DNA of 64,000 nt from Alkalicoccus daliensis (GTDB lineage Bacteria; Bacillota; Bacilli; Bacillales; Salisediminibacteriaceae): the NCBI RefSeq assembly GCF_900103955.1, contig NZ_FNIL01000003.1, forward strand, positions 1 through 64,000. The letters are read 5' to 3'. The notes beneath the pieces were generated by a model. The model did no database searches, had not been told where the DNA came from, and worked only from the letters and a program-made list of their open reading frames with translations. This document shows positions 8,878 to 18,632 of this stretch, piece by piece. The position numbers and the translations under genes are program-made. Position 1 is the first letter of the stretch. The number at the start of each line of letters is the position of its first letter.

Positions 8878-8913
8878 GAAAGAGCTGTAAACACTATGTT
8901 TACAGCTCTTTCC
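8878..8913 (+). terminator. Duplicated terminator (right copy of the 36-bp direct repeat)
   Basis: This sequence is identical to 8309-8344 except for one loop base (A instead of G). It should terminate in both directions with short T-runs (TTTCC). It is the right flank of the family II element. Confidence 0.85.
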
Positions 8914-9039
8914 AATGAGTATTGAATATCGAACATCTTTAACTATGGATTTAACTTCTTCTTACCTGTGGAAGCTTAGGGGCGTAGACTTTATAAGTTA
9001 TATAAACAATGCAGTATAACTGAGATGAAAAGATACTGT

Positions 9040-10296
9040 TTAAGCTTCTTTTTTAGAAAGCCGCAGCGCTTGTTTAATTCCATTTTTAAAGGAAAATTTC
9101 CCGTACATCAGTACCCCGCCTTTATAAACGCGTGCAGCAAGGAGGTTAATAAGTACAGCGCTGACAATTAAAATAGAAATAATCACCCATATTTCCCAAA
9201 CAGGCACTGTTCCCATTCCGATTCTAAGGAATAAAAGCTGCGGAGTGAAAAATGGGATATAGGATAGAACGCGGAATACAGTAAGCTCAGGCGCGTTTAG
9301 TGCAACGATCGACAAGAAAAAAGCAATCATCGCTAAGAAAATAAGCGGCTGAATCGCCTGATTTACTTCTTCTGCTCTGCTTACCAGAGCACCGACCATT
9401 GCTGCCATTCCCCCATACACAAAGTATCCCAGGAAAATAAATAACAGCGCGTAAAGAATTAAAGAAACTTCAATGACTTCAGTAAAAATAAAGTTGAAAA
9501 CCTCTTCTCCGCTCATAAATGCTCCAACTGCTACTGCTGCTACTAAAATTAGCAGGTTCAATGCTCCGGCTGCACCAATTCCAAGAAGTTTACCAAACAT
9601 CTGTGTGACAGGGCTTATACTGGATACGATCAGCTCCATTACCCGGGAAGACTTTTCCGTAGCAACTTCGGTGGCAATCATCGAACCAAAAGTAATCACA
9701 ATAAGATAAATTGCGAAGACCAGTCCGTACACCATCCAGTAGGAAGAAGAAAAAGCTTCTTCCGGCTCAGCACCTGCTTCTGCAGTAATTTCAGTAGAAA
9801 AAGTGACCGGAGCTGCTAACTCATTTACTTCCTGGTCAGATAAACCCAGCTGCCCCGCTGCCGTTGACATCTTAGCAGCCTCCACTTCTTCCTGCACCTG
9901 GCTTGTAAGCGCCATGCCTGGGTCTTCTCCGGAAAGTACTGCTTCAGCAGAGGCTGCACTGCCTGATAGCTGAAGTATATATGTACTGCTTTCCTCTTCT
10001 ATTTCCTGCAGCGTTTCGATAGTATCTCCAGAACGGTTCTCGTAAATTGGATTTATTTGTTCCAGCTCTTCCGCTAATGCTCCATTGAATTCAGTTTCAT
10101 CCAGTACATAAATGATGCGGTCTCCTCCAGCATCTTCTGAATCATCTCCACTAAATGTATCTATTAGTGTAGGAATATTAAAAATACCGATGATCAGCAC
10201 TGCCATAATCGCCGTTGAAATTGCAAAGGACCTGGATTTTATTCTTTTTACCACCGTATGGCTGAAAGTCGTCCAGAAATTACTCATTTGATTCAC
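9040..10296 (-). CDS. ABC transporter permease, YhaP/NatB type
   Basis: A 418-residue ABC-2-type permease. An N-terminal transmembrane helix (about 22-42) is followed by an acidic extracytoplasmic domain (50-180) and about six helices in the C-terminal half (185-400). This architecture is that of B. subtilis YhaP and NatB, which export sodium or other substrates together with one ATPase. Its start overlaps the end of the upstream ATPase gene by 17 bases, indicating translational coupling. Substrate is unknown; Na+ export is plausible by family but not shown. Confidence 0.85.
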   Translation of the reverse strand: MNQMSNFWTTFSHTVVKRIKSRSFAISTAIMAVLIIGIFNIPTLIDTFSGDDSEDAGGDRIIYVLDETEFNGALAEELEQINPIYENRSGDTIETLQEIEEESSTYILQLSGSAASAEAVLSGEDPGMALTSQVQEEVEAAKMSTAAGQLGLSDQEVNELAAPVTFSTEITAEAGAEPEEAFSSSYWMVYGLVFAIYLIVITFGSMIATEVATEKSSRVMELIVSSISPVTQMFGKLLGIGAAGALNLLILVAAVAVGAFMSGEEVFNFIFTEVIEVSLILYALLFIFLGYFVYGGMAAMVGALVSRAEEVNQAIQPLIFLAMIAFFLSIVALNAPELTVFRVLSYIPFFTPQLLFLRIGMGTVPVWEIWVIISILIVSAVLINLLAARVYKGGVLMYGKFSFKNGIKQALRLSKKEA

Positions 10297-11182
10297 CTCC
10301 TGCCTGATCTATGAAAATGTCATGAAGTGATGGCTCTTCAACTTCAAATTTACGAAGGAATCCTTTTTCTGCTGCTTCCCGAAAAATCACCTCTGCGATT
10401 TCTTCGCTTTCTACTTTTATATCTGTTTCAACTTTCGAGTTATGTAAATCTAGAACTCCCGGAATATTCTCTAAAAACTGCAGGTCAAAATCGGCCTTAA
10501 TTTTTACACTTTTCATTCCGTAGGAACGCTTGATGTCCTTTAAGTTCCCTTGCAGCAGTGCCTCCCCATGCTTTAACATAATTAAGTCATCGCATAATTC
10601 TTCTACATTTCTCATTTGATGACTTGAAAAAACGATCGTAGTGCCCTGCTTCTGCAGATCCAGTACTGCTTTTTTCAGCATATCGGAATTTACAGGATCG
10701 AGGCCGCTGAAGGGTTCGTCTAATATAAGCAGCTCAGGTTTATGGAGCACCGCGGCCATAAATTGGATTTTCTGCTGGTTCCCTTTTGATAATTCTTCTA
10801 CTTTTTTGTTTTCATATGATTCAATTTGAAAACGTTCCAGCCATTTGCGTAATTCCACAATAATATCCGGTTTTTTCATTTTATTCAGTTTCATTAAATA
10901 TATGAGCTGATCTTTCACAGTAAGCTTGGGATAAAGTCCTCTTTCTTCAGGCAGATAGCCAATCAGGTGTGTTCTGCTGTAATCTATGCGGGCTCCGTTC
11001 CAGGCCGCACTTCCGGAGGTAGGGTCAAGCAGTCCGAGGATCATTCGGAAAGTTGTAGTTTTGCCGGCTCCATTCGAACCAAGCATTCCAAACATCTGTC
11101 CTTCCTTTACAGACAAATTTATTCCTTTGACTGCTGTATGTTCGCCAAATTTTTTATGCAGATTTTCCAGTTCCAGTGTCAT
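10280..11182 (-). CDS. ABC transporter ATP-binding protein, YhaQ/NatA type
   Basis: A 300-residue ATPase that energises the adjoining permease. Walker A is GSNGAGKT (35-42), the signature LSKGNQQ (131-137) and Walker B LLILDE (151-156), followed by the D-loop SGLD and the switch His in FSSHQM. The C-terminal 85 residues form the extra domain seen in YhaQ/NatA-type ATPases. The pair matches yhaQ-yhaP by length and order. In B. subtilis this pair lies elsewhere, so it is an insertion in the ygaE-ygaD interval. Confidence 0.9.
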   Translation of the reverse strand: MTLELENLHKKFGEHTAVKGINLSVKEGQMFGMLGSNGAGKTTTFRMILGLLDPTSGSAAWNGARIDYSRTHLIGYLPEERGLYPKLTVKDQLIYLMKLNKMKKPDIIVELRKWLERFQIESYENKKVEELSKGNQQKIQFMAAVLHKPELLILDEPFSGLDPVNSDMLKKAVLDLQKQGTTIVFSSHQMRNVEELCDDLIMLKHGEALLQGNLKDIKRSYGMKSVKIKADFDLQFLENIPGVLDLHNSKVETDIKVESEEIAEVIFREAAEKGFLRKFEVEEPSLHDIFIDQAGGESNE

Positions 11183-11447
11183 TTTGCAGTTCGCTCCTTC
11201 AAAATTTTCATCTAATGTTCTTAATCATTTATGTACAAGTCAGATACAACAGGCTATTCTTTAAGTAACCTTTAATTAATTCCTATATATTTACAGTAGC
11301 ACACCAAAAACAGCAGAGCAATAAGACTTCTGTTTATTGTGGTTCACCAGCTCGATAAACTATTACAGTTTTTAAAAACGGGATCTGACGAGTCCCAGGA
11401 GATATAATATCTAATTTTGGTATTTTACAAATCATACTTTGGAACAT
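11183..11447. other. Intergenic region without genes
   Basis: AT-rich sequence between the ATPase start and the ygaD terminator. I find no reading frame, repeat or clear promoter that I can defend. It must contain the promoter of the ABC-2 operon on the minus strand. Confidence 0.4.
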
Positions 11448-11483
11448 AAAAAAGAAACTGCCTTCGAAAAATCGAAGACAGTC
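11448..11483 (-). terminator. Intrinsic terminator of ygaD
   Basis: On the minus strand ACTGTCTTCGAT-tttt-CGAAGGCAGT forms a stem with T-rich sequence TTCTTTTTT downstream, 40 bases after the ygaD stop. Confidence 0.8.
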
Positions 11484-11523
11484 CTCAGGCGGACGAAATA
11501 TTATTTTTAATAACATTTCCGGA

Positions 11524-13263
11524 TCAGCTTAATTTTTGAATGCTGAATAACTGCTTATACTTTCCTTCCCGCTGCATTAATTCACTATGTGAACCAATTT
11601 CAGCGATTTTCCCATTTTCCATAACGATAATTTTATCTGCATGCGTCACTGTTGATAACCGGTGTGCTACGATAAAAGTCGTTCTGTTTTGCGCAAGCCG
11701 TTCAATTGATTCCTGAATCAGCTTCTCACTTTCAAGATCCAGCGCACTCGTTGCTTCGTCAAAAATAAGAATTCTCGGATTTTTCAAAAATACTCTGGCA
11801 ATCGCAATTCTCTGCTTTTGACCACCTGAAAGTTTTACTCCCCGCTCTCCTACTTTCGTTTCATATCCTTCCGGCAGCTCTGAAATAAAGTCATGCGCAT
11901 TAGCAGCTTTTGCCGCTTCATAAACTTCTTCCTTTGTTGCTTCCGGTTTCCCCATTTTAATGTTAAACATGATGGAGTCGCTGAATATGATATTATCCTG
12001 CAGCACCATTCCAATTCTGTCCCGAAGCGAACGCACCTGATAATCACGCACATCTTTACCGTCTACTTTCAGTGCGCCCTCATTCACTTCGTAAAAGCGG
12101 GGGATCAGACTCATTATGGTACTTTTCCCCCCGCCGCTCATACCTACAACTGCCACAGTTTCTCCGCTGTAGGCACGGAAACTTACGTCATGCAGGACTT
12201 CTTCATTTTCGTATGAGAAGGACACCCGGTCAAATTCGACTTCTCCTTCACCAAACGTATATGGAACAGCGTCTTTTCTGTCGGTAATGTCATAATTTTC
12301 GTCAATTAGTTCAAATACACGGTCCATAGAAGCGATGGACTGTACAAGCTGTGTAGAGGAATTCACCAGACGCCGCAGCGGACTGTAGAGTCTTTCCATA
12401 TACGTAGCAAATGCTACCATCGTTCCCACTGTCAGATCAGCTTGAATTACCATTACCGCCGCAGCAAAAATAACAATCAGCGGTGCCAGGTCTGTAATAG
12501 TATTTACTACTGCAAAAGTTTTCGCATTCCAGCGTGTATGATCGATCGCTCTATTTAAAAAATTATCGTTTTGATCGTTAAACTGCTTTTGTTCATGGTT
12601 TTCCAACGCAAAGCTTTTAATTACACTGATTCCCTGCAGCCTTTCATGCAAATGTCCCTGTACATCCGCAAGCGCCTGTGACCGTTTTCTTGTTAAATCC
12701 CGAAGTTTTGCAAAAAAGAACTTAATGGAAAATCCGTAAAAAGGAAGCAGCACAACAGCTGCTAAAGTCAGCCACGGGTCCATTGTATACAGAATGATAA
12801 TTGTTACGATGATCGTAAAGGAATCGATCCATATATTCATCATTCCGGTCATAATGAAATTTTTTGTCTGCTCTACATCATTAATTACACGGGAAATTAC
12901 TTCTCCTGCTTTTCTATTCGCATAAAAACTCAGGCTCAGCTTTTGTAAGTGGGTAAACAGCTGCTCCCGGATATCATATAAAATTTTATTTCCTGTCCAC
13001 TGCGCAAAATACTGTCTGTAGTATTCAATCGGAGGACGCAGGAAAATAAAAATGAAAAATGCCCCTCCCATAACCCAGAAAAGCATATTCATCTGTTCTG
13101 CCGTTGTCAGATTCTCTCCCCCAATAACATCATCTATTACATAACGTAATATTAAAGGTATCAGGAGAGGGATACCGAACTTCAGCATTCCGATGAAAAC
13201 AGTGATTAATATCTGCTTCCAATAAGGTTTCACAAATTTTAAATACCGCTTCATACTTTCCAT
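11524..13263 (-). CDS. ygaD: ABC exporter YgaD (fused membrane and ATPase domains)
   Basis: A 579-residue half-transporter, likely a homodimeric multidrug or lipid exporter. Six membrane helices occupy about residues 15-300. Walker A (GMSGGGKST) is at 374-382, LSGGQ at 478-482 and Walker B ILIFDE at 498-503. The ATG at 13263 is chosen because AAAGGAGGG precedes it by five bases; the longer frame from 13287 would bury that site. Order ygaD-ygaC is as in B. subtilis. Substrate unknown. Confidence 0.9.
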   Translation of the reverse strand: MESMKRYLKFVKPYWKQILITVFIGMLKFGIPLLIPLILRYVIDDVIGGENLTTAEQMNMLFWVMGGAFFIFIFLRPPIEYYRQYFAQWTGNKILYDIREQLFTHLQKLSLSFYANRKAGEVISRVINDVEQTKNFIMTGMMNIWIDSFTIIVTIIILYTMDPWLTLAAVVLLPFYGFSIKFFFAKLRDLTRKRSQALADVQGHLHERLQGISVIKSFALENHEQKQFNDQNDNFLNRAIDHTRWNAKTFAVVNTITDLAPLIVIFAAAVMVIQADLTVGTMVAFATYMERLYSPLRRLVNSSTQLVQSIASMDRVFELIDENYDITDRKDAVPYTFGEGEVEFDRVSFSYENEEVLHDVSFRAYSGETVAVVGMSGGGKSTIMSLIPRFYEVNEGALKVDGKDVRDYQVRSLRDRIGMVLQDNIIFSDSIMFNIKMGKPEATKEEVYEAAKAANAHDFISELPEGYETKVGERGVKLSGGQKQRIAIARVFLKNPRILIFDEATSALDLESEKLIQESIERLAQNRTTFIVAHRLSTVTHADKIIVMENGKIAEIGSHSELMQREGKYKQLFSIQKLS

Positions 13264-13290
13264 TTTTATCCCTCCTTTATACTGCATGAG

Positions 13291-13343
13291 AAAAGAGATG
13301 TCTTAAAAAGCCGGTAAAACGACTTTTCTGAGACATCTCTTTT
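13291..13343 (-). terminator. Putative terminator between ygaC and ygaD
   Basis: The arms AAAAGAGATGTCT and AGACATCTCTTTT pair across a 26-base loop, ending in TTTTC on the minus strand, directly after ygaC. The long loop makes it a weaker call; it would separate or attenuate ygaD transcription. Confidence 0.55.
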
Positions 13344-13352
13344 CATCACTTT

Positions 13353-13880
13353 TTATCGATGCTGTAAGAAACGTTCATACCAGTACTCAATGAATCCTGG
13401 CTCAAATGGTCCCTTTTGGGAGCTGATCCATGAAATAAGTTCATCTACAGCTTTCCTTAAAATAATTTCCACTTCTGCCGGATAGTTCATTTGTTTTTTA
13501 TGAAGCGCAAATTCATCTTCATCTAAAAGTTTGTAGGTCATATCTGGAAAAACCTTTATATCGAGGTCGTAATCAATATATTTTAAAGCTTCGGAGTCGT
13601 AGGTAAAGGGCGTTCCAAGATTACAGTAATAATAAATACCGTCGTTACGAATCATTCCTATTACGTTAAACCAGCTGTTCGCCGTAAAATAGCAGATAGC
13701 CGGCTCTCTTGTGCGCCAATGCCTGCCGTCAGACTCCTGAACTAATATACGATCATTGCCTCCGATGACTTCCTGCGTGGTTCCTTTCAAAATAACCGTC
13801 TCTTCCCACACACGGTGGAGACTGCCGTTATGTTTATAGCTTTGCACTTCAATAGTGCTTCCTACCGTCGGAAAATCCAC
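13353..13880 (-). CDS. ygaC: YgaC, DUF402 nucleoside tri-/diphosphatase family
   Basis: A 175-residue protein of the UPF0374/DUF402 family. The Staphylococcus homologue Ntdp hydrolyses nucleoside tri- and diphosphates in vitro. Conserved blocks are [16 protein letters not shown] near the start, [23 protein letters not shown] (residues about 65-87, metal/nucleotide pocket) and [10 protein letters not shown] with acidic metal ligands. It is followed 17 bases upstream by the DUF3939-like gene, with which it is probably co-transcribed. Position next to ygaD supports the symbol. Confidence 0.9.
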   Translation of the reverse strand: MDFPTVGSTIEVQSYKHNGSLHRVWEETVILKGTTQEVIGGNDRILVQESDGRHWRTREPAICYFTANSWFNVIGMIRNDGIYYYCNLGTPFTYDSEALKYIDYDLDIKVFPDMTYKLLDEDEFALHKKQMNYPAEVEIILRKAVDELISWISSQKGPFEPGFIEYWYERFLQHR

Positions 13881-13897
13881 ATGACATCTCCTTTCCT

Positions 13898-14362
13898 TTA
13901 CTTTTCCGCCGGCTTTCGGTGTGTAACCATCCGGTCTTCCGGATGAAGAAATAAGTCAAATGGGGGTTCTTCCTTTAAATAATTTTTTAATTTAAAATAA
14001 TTAATTTTCCCGGAACTGTCTCCCGGGGCTACCGGATGCTCACCCTTTTCCAGAAAATATTGGTCACATGCTATCTGCGCACGATCAATGTGTCTCGCAA
14101 AATCCGGATCTGCGAATATGTCAAATGTTTCTTTTGACATATAGAAAGGTCTGTCCGGAACTCCACCTAAGTAGTCGTGGAGAAAAGAAAAATCAATTTT
14201 ATTATCCGCGTTAATGATAGCTCTTAATGACAGTCTGTCATCCGCATCCTTCATAAACAGGCTTACTGCCCCGCGAACGTCATCAATTGAGCATTCAATG
14301 ATATCCGGTTCCTTGTTTTCCTGATCTTTTTCCGGATTCCCCTTTCTTTTTCGTCCGAACAT
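13898..14362 (-). CDS. DUF3939-like hypothetical protein
   Basis: A 154-residue soluble protein. The N terminus is very basic ([12 protein letters not shown]). It is followed by an acidic domain with [36 protein letters not shown] and [11 protein letters not shown], which I recall from the DUF3939 family of Bacillales; this is from memory and not checked. The ATG at 14362 is set by GGGGGAAGAACC just upstream; an upstream in-frame start at 14494 has no such site. In B. subtilis this slot holds the unrelated small gene ygaB. Function unknown. Confidence 0.7.
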   Translation of the reverse strand: MFGRKRKGNPEKDQENKEPDIIECSIDDVRGAVSLFMKDADDRLSLRAIINADNKIDFSFLHDYLGGVPDRPFYMSKETFDIFADPDFARHIDRAQIACDQYFLEKGEHPVAPGDSSGKINYFKLKNYLKEEPPFDLFLHPEDRMVTHRKPAEK

Positions 14363-14514
14363 CTGGTTCTTCCCCCTTGTACAAAAGACTTTTGTCACCC
14401 GATTGCCAACAGCGAAATATAAATTTATCTGTGCTTTCTCATCATCTATTATACTATTCTTTTGCTTAATGTACACGGGAGACTTCTGAACCACTCTTAT
14501 AGAGGGAAATTGTA

Positions 14515-15312
<798 letters not shown>

Positions 15313-15511
15313 TTAAAAGAAATGATAACGGGCCGCGCTTTGGGATAAGCCTGCCTGGGGCTTGTTTCCGCCTGATTTCTCTCAAAGTACTGCACCCATC
15401 GATGTACAGCAGAGCTTATTTTCATCTTTTAAGGAGCAGCTTTTTCTGCAGGTAAGTTTTTTGATATATTTCGCTGTTATTATAGGAGACTCCGATGCAG
15501 CTTCACTCTAT

Positions 15512-16042
15512 CTATGACAAAAATAAAGCGCCGTACAGTAACGCTCCGGCAATCACAAACGCCGGATGAATTTTTCGTATTTCAAGCAAGTAATAACTGA
15601 GGCCCAGTAAGAAAATAGTCTGCATAATGCCGCTGTCGTCATAAGAAACCGTCATAAAACGAAGCGTCATTACTCCTAAAAGTACTGCTATAGTAGGTCT
15701 TACAATAGAAGATAGTTTTTTAACCTTCGGAGAATCCTTAAATCTAAGTAATATACTTAACAATACGATCATCAGAATCAAGGAAGGTGCGACAGTGGCA
15801 AAAAGTGCAACAAATGCTCCCAGAACTCCGCCTTCCACAAATCCTATATAGCCGGCCATTTTAGTTGCTATTGGTCCGGGCAGCGCATTTCCAAGCGCTA
15901 ACACTTCTCCGAATTCTTCAATACTCATCCAATCATACCGATGGACAACCTCATATTCAATGAGAGGAATAGTTGCCGGACCGCCCCCGTAACCGACAAT
16001 TCCCGGAATGAAAAAAGCTAGGAATATTTCCCAATAGATCAT
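15512..16042 (-). CDS. Chromate transporter, second half-size subunit (YwrA/YwrB type)
   Basis: A 176-residue CHR-family membrane protein with about five hydrophobic segments. The conserved FFIPGIVGYGGGPATIPLIE and GNALPGPIATKMAGYIGF motifs are shared with the adjoining subunit. Short-chain CHR proteins work as pairs of oppositely oriented halves that export chromate. The start overlaps the stop of the upstream subunit in an ATGA. The last step of the pair is followed by a gap of 250 bases to fabL in which I see nothing. Chromate as substrate is inferred from family only. Confidence 0.9.
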   Translation of the reverse strand: MIYWEIFLAFFIPGIVGYGGGPATIPLIEYEVVHRYDWMSIEEFGEVLALGNALPGPIATKMAGYIGFVEGGVLGAFVALFATVAPSLILMIVLLSILLRFKDSPKVKKLSSIVRPTIAVLLGVMTLRFMTVSYDDSGIMQTIFLLGLSYYLLEIRKIHPAFVIAGALLYGALFLS

Positions 16043-16593
16043 ATAGGCTCCTCCTCTTTCGGCTGAGGCTTTAAAAATACAAAAATAATCAGTGCAGCAA
16101 TAAGAATGGCAGGGTGAATGTTTAAAAATTCAATGAATGCAATGGAAATTATAAGAAGAAAAATTACGTAGGACCACCCGAGATCCTGTTTTGATTTTTT
16201 AATAAATCCCCAGGTAAGCATACCGAGCATTACAGCTACTACAGGCAGGACGCCCTGGGTCATTCCCTGTACCCAGGCATATTCACGAAAAGCTGAAAGA
16301 GAAACAAGAAAAATAATCATTAAAATTACTGTAGGGACAATCGAGGCAACGATTGCATTGATAAGACCAAGCACACCTGCTACTCGATACCCTATATATC
16401 CTGCCATCTTAGTAATAATTGGTCCTGGAAGTGTATTTCCTATCGCCAGAATATCTGAAAATTCTTCATCTGTTAACCATTTATATGTATCTACCGCTTC
16501 CTTTTGAACCAGGGGAATAGCTGCCGGTCCACCTCCAAAACCAAGCATACCGACACGCATAAATGCCCAAAATATGTCATAATGTGTCTTCAT
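16039..16593 (-). CDS. Chromate transporter, first half-size subunit (YwrA/YwrB type)
   Basis: A 184-residue short CHR protein with five to six membrane helices. It carries FWAFMRVGMLGFGGGPAAIP near the N terminus and GNTLPGPIITKMAGYIGY (residues about 50-67), the two CHR signatures. The ATG at 16593 lies seven bases after AGGGAGG; the GTG at 16599 is too close. It is translationally coupled to the second half. In B. subtilis ywrA-ywrB are close to the glutamyltransferase homologue ywrD, the same neighbourhood as here. Confidence 0.9.
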   Translation of the reverse strand: MKTHYDIFWAFMRVGMLGFGGGPAAIPLVQKEAVDTYKWLTDEEFSDILAIGNTLPGPIITKMAGYIGYRVAGVLGLINAIVASIVPTVILMIIFLVSLSAFREYAWVQGMTQGVLPVVAVMLGMLTWGFIKKSKQDLGWSYVIFLLIISIAFIEFLNIHPAILIAALIIFVFLKPQPKEEEPI

Positions 16594-16802
16594 TATCACC
16601 CCTCCCTTCTTAATTTATCCTTTATTCGTTTAATAACAAAGTACGATATTGAGTATTTTATCTATATACATTCTGTCTACCCGCTGGACTTCACTAAAAA
16701 ACAACTGATCAAACAAGAATCACTCGCCATTTAGAACAGCTTCCATATTTAGATTAAATCCTGCTTGCTTAAGAAAGATGCCCAGTATTTTAAACATTAA
16801 AA

Positions 16803-16838
16803 GAAAACGCCCTTTCCAATATACAGGAAAAGACGCTT
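16803..16838 (-). terminator. Putative terminator after the glutamyltransferase gene
   Basis: On the minus strand GCGTCTTTTCC and GGAAAGGGCG pair across TGTATATT and are followed by TTTTCTTTTAA. It lies 36 bases after the stop of the gene at 16875. The stem has mismatches. Confidence 0.5.
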
Positions 16839-16874
16839 CATAAGAACATTCATCTTCAAAAACATTATACTTAA

Positions 16875-18488
16875 TTAATATACCGCCACAGCACCATCAG
16901 CTCTTGGCTCTGTTCCCCCAGCCAGGACTCCGGTATGAGGGTCCCGCCAGATAATCTGCCCGCGGCCGAAATGACCTGCCTCGTGTGTTACCTGGATGTT
17001 ATGCCCTCTGCGGGTAAGTGCCATGGCAATATGATTTGGTACCTCTTGCTCCAGCAGCACCTGCATTCCTTTCATCCACTGCCAGCGTGGTGCATCTAAA
17101 GCTGACTGCGGATTCATCCCAAAATCAATTGAATTCATTACTACCTGAAGATGCCCCTGCGGCTGCATAAAGCCTCCCATTACTCCAAAAGGACCAACCG
17201 CTTCATTGCCTTTCGTCAAAAAACCGGGAATTATTGTGTGATATGTTCTTTTCCCTGGTGCCAGTGCATTATCGTGGGAAGGATCCATACTGAAATTATG
17301 CCCTCTGTTTTGAAGAGCAATACCCGTATCCGGCACGACCAGACCGGACCCAAAACCTATATAATTACTTTGAATAAATGAAACCATGTTTCCTTCTCCA
17401 TCCGCTGCTGCAAGGTATACCGTGCCTGAAGAAGCTGGGTCCCCCGCTTCAGGAATCAGCGCATCTTCTCCAATTTCGGCTCTTCTTTTCTTCCCATAAG
17501 CGTCACTCAGCATATCTTTCACCTGCTGGGACATATGCTTTTTCTCGGTAATATACTTTTCTCCGTCTGCAAATGCTAACTTTATCGCTTCAATCTGCTT
17601 ATGATATGTATCGTCATTTTCCCGGGAAGAAAACGTGTCGTCTTTCAACGTATTCAACGCCATTAATGCAACAAGGCCTTGTCCATTTGGGGGAATTTCC
17701 CACACGTCATATCCTTTATAATTTACAGAGATAGGATCCACCCACTCGGGCTTGAAAGATGCTAAATCCTCTTTTCTTATATACCCATCATATTTTTTTG
17801 AAAAAGCGTCAATTTTATCTGCAATCTTTCCCTCGTAAAAGGAAGTTCCATTTGTATCCCCGATTTCCTCCAATGTCTGTGCGTGGTCTTCCGACTTCCA
17901 GAGTTCTCCTACAGAAGGCACCTTGCCGTTTGGCGCAAATGTTTCGAACCAGTGCTGGAACTCTTCCCCGGTCAGCGTTTGTTTAAAAACTTTCGCAGCT
18001 TTTTCCCAGAAATATGCGAGTGTGGGAGTTAAGGGGAATCCTTCTCTTGCATATTGAATTGCAGGCGCTAATGCTTCTTTTAAAGATAACTTTCCGAATT
18101 TTTGAGAAAGCTCAGCCCAGGCTGCCGGCGTTCCGGGAACCGTGACAGGAGTGAAACCGAACTTAGGAATTTCTTTGATTCCTTTTTCTTTTAACGCATC
18201 TATCGATAGCGAAGCAGGAGCAGGACCGCTTGCGTTTAAGCCGTGCAGCTTGTTATTTACCCAAACAAGCGCAAAAGCATCACTGCCGATACCATTTGAC
18301 GTGGGTTCCACCACGGTGAGGGCTGCGGCTGTGGCAATCGCTGCATCAATTGCATTTCCTCCTTGCTTCATGATATCTATTCCTGCCTGGGCAGCCAGGG
18401 GCTGGGACGTGGCTACCATTCCATTTTTGCTGTACGTTACATTTCTTTGTGAGGTATACGGATAATTCATTGCACTCTGATGGTCCAT
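16875..18488 (-). CDS. Gamma-glutamyltransferase family protein (YwrD-like)
   Basis: A 537-residue N-terminal nucleophile hydrolase of the gamma-glutamyltranspeptidase family, which cleaves gamma-glutamyl bonds of glutathione-like or poly-gamma-glutamate compounds. The nucleophile is Thr356 in SSGTVYLAAADGEGN, where self-cleavage would produce the two subunits. The N-terminal subunit has AIDAAIATAAALTVVEP and the C-terminal GPFGVMGGFMQPQGHLQV. There is no signal peptide, so it is cytosolic like B. subtilis YwrD. AAAGGATGA precedes the start. Confidence 0.88.
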   Translation of the reverse strand: MDHQSAMNYPYTSQRNVTYSKNGMVATSQPLAAQAGIDIMKQGGNAIDAAIATAAALTVVEPTSNGIGSDAFALVWVNNKLHGLNASGPAPASLSIDALKEKGIKEIPKFGFTPVTVPGTPAAWAELSQKFGKLSLKEALAPAIQYAREGFPLTPTLAYFWEKAAKVFKQTLTGEEFQHWFETFAPNGKVPSVGELWKSEDHAQTLEEIGDTNGTSFYEGKIADKIDAFSKKYDGYIRKEDLASFKPEWVDPISVNYKGYDVWEIPPNGQGLVALMALNTLKDDTFSSRENDDTYHKQIEAIKLAFADGEKYITEKKHMSQQVKDMLSDAYGKKRRAEIGEDALIPEAGDPASSGTVYLAAADGEGNMVSFIQSNYIGFGSGLVVPDTGIALQNRGHNFSMDPSHDNALAPGKRTYHTIIPGFLTKGNEAVGPFGVMGGFMQPQGHLQVVMNSIDFGMNPQSALDAPRWQWMKGMQVLLEQEVPNHIAMALTRRGHNIQVTHEAGHFGRGQIIWRDPHTGVLAGGTEPRADGAVAVY

Positions 18489-18550
18489 ATAAACTAATCA
18501 TCCTTTGCAGTAATTTTTAGTTTAGTGTAACATACTTCGACAGGCGAAAT

Positions 18551-18597
18551 AACGCCTTTCCTTAATTTCCTTCAGTTAAAAGAGGCGTTGTTTTTAT
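18551..18597 (-). terminator. Putative terminator downstream of the mutY-SDR operon
   Basis: The arms AACGCCT and AGGCGTT flank a 25-base loop 36 bases after the SDR stop, with short T-rich flanks on both sides. Weak but in the right place. Confidence 0.45.
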
Positions 18598-18632
18598 CCT
18601 TTTTAAGCATGCTTACCTGCGCACTTCTTCCA

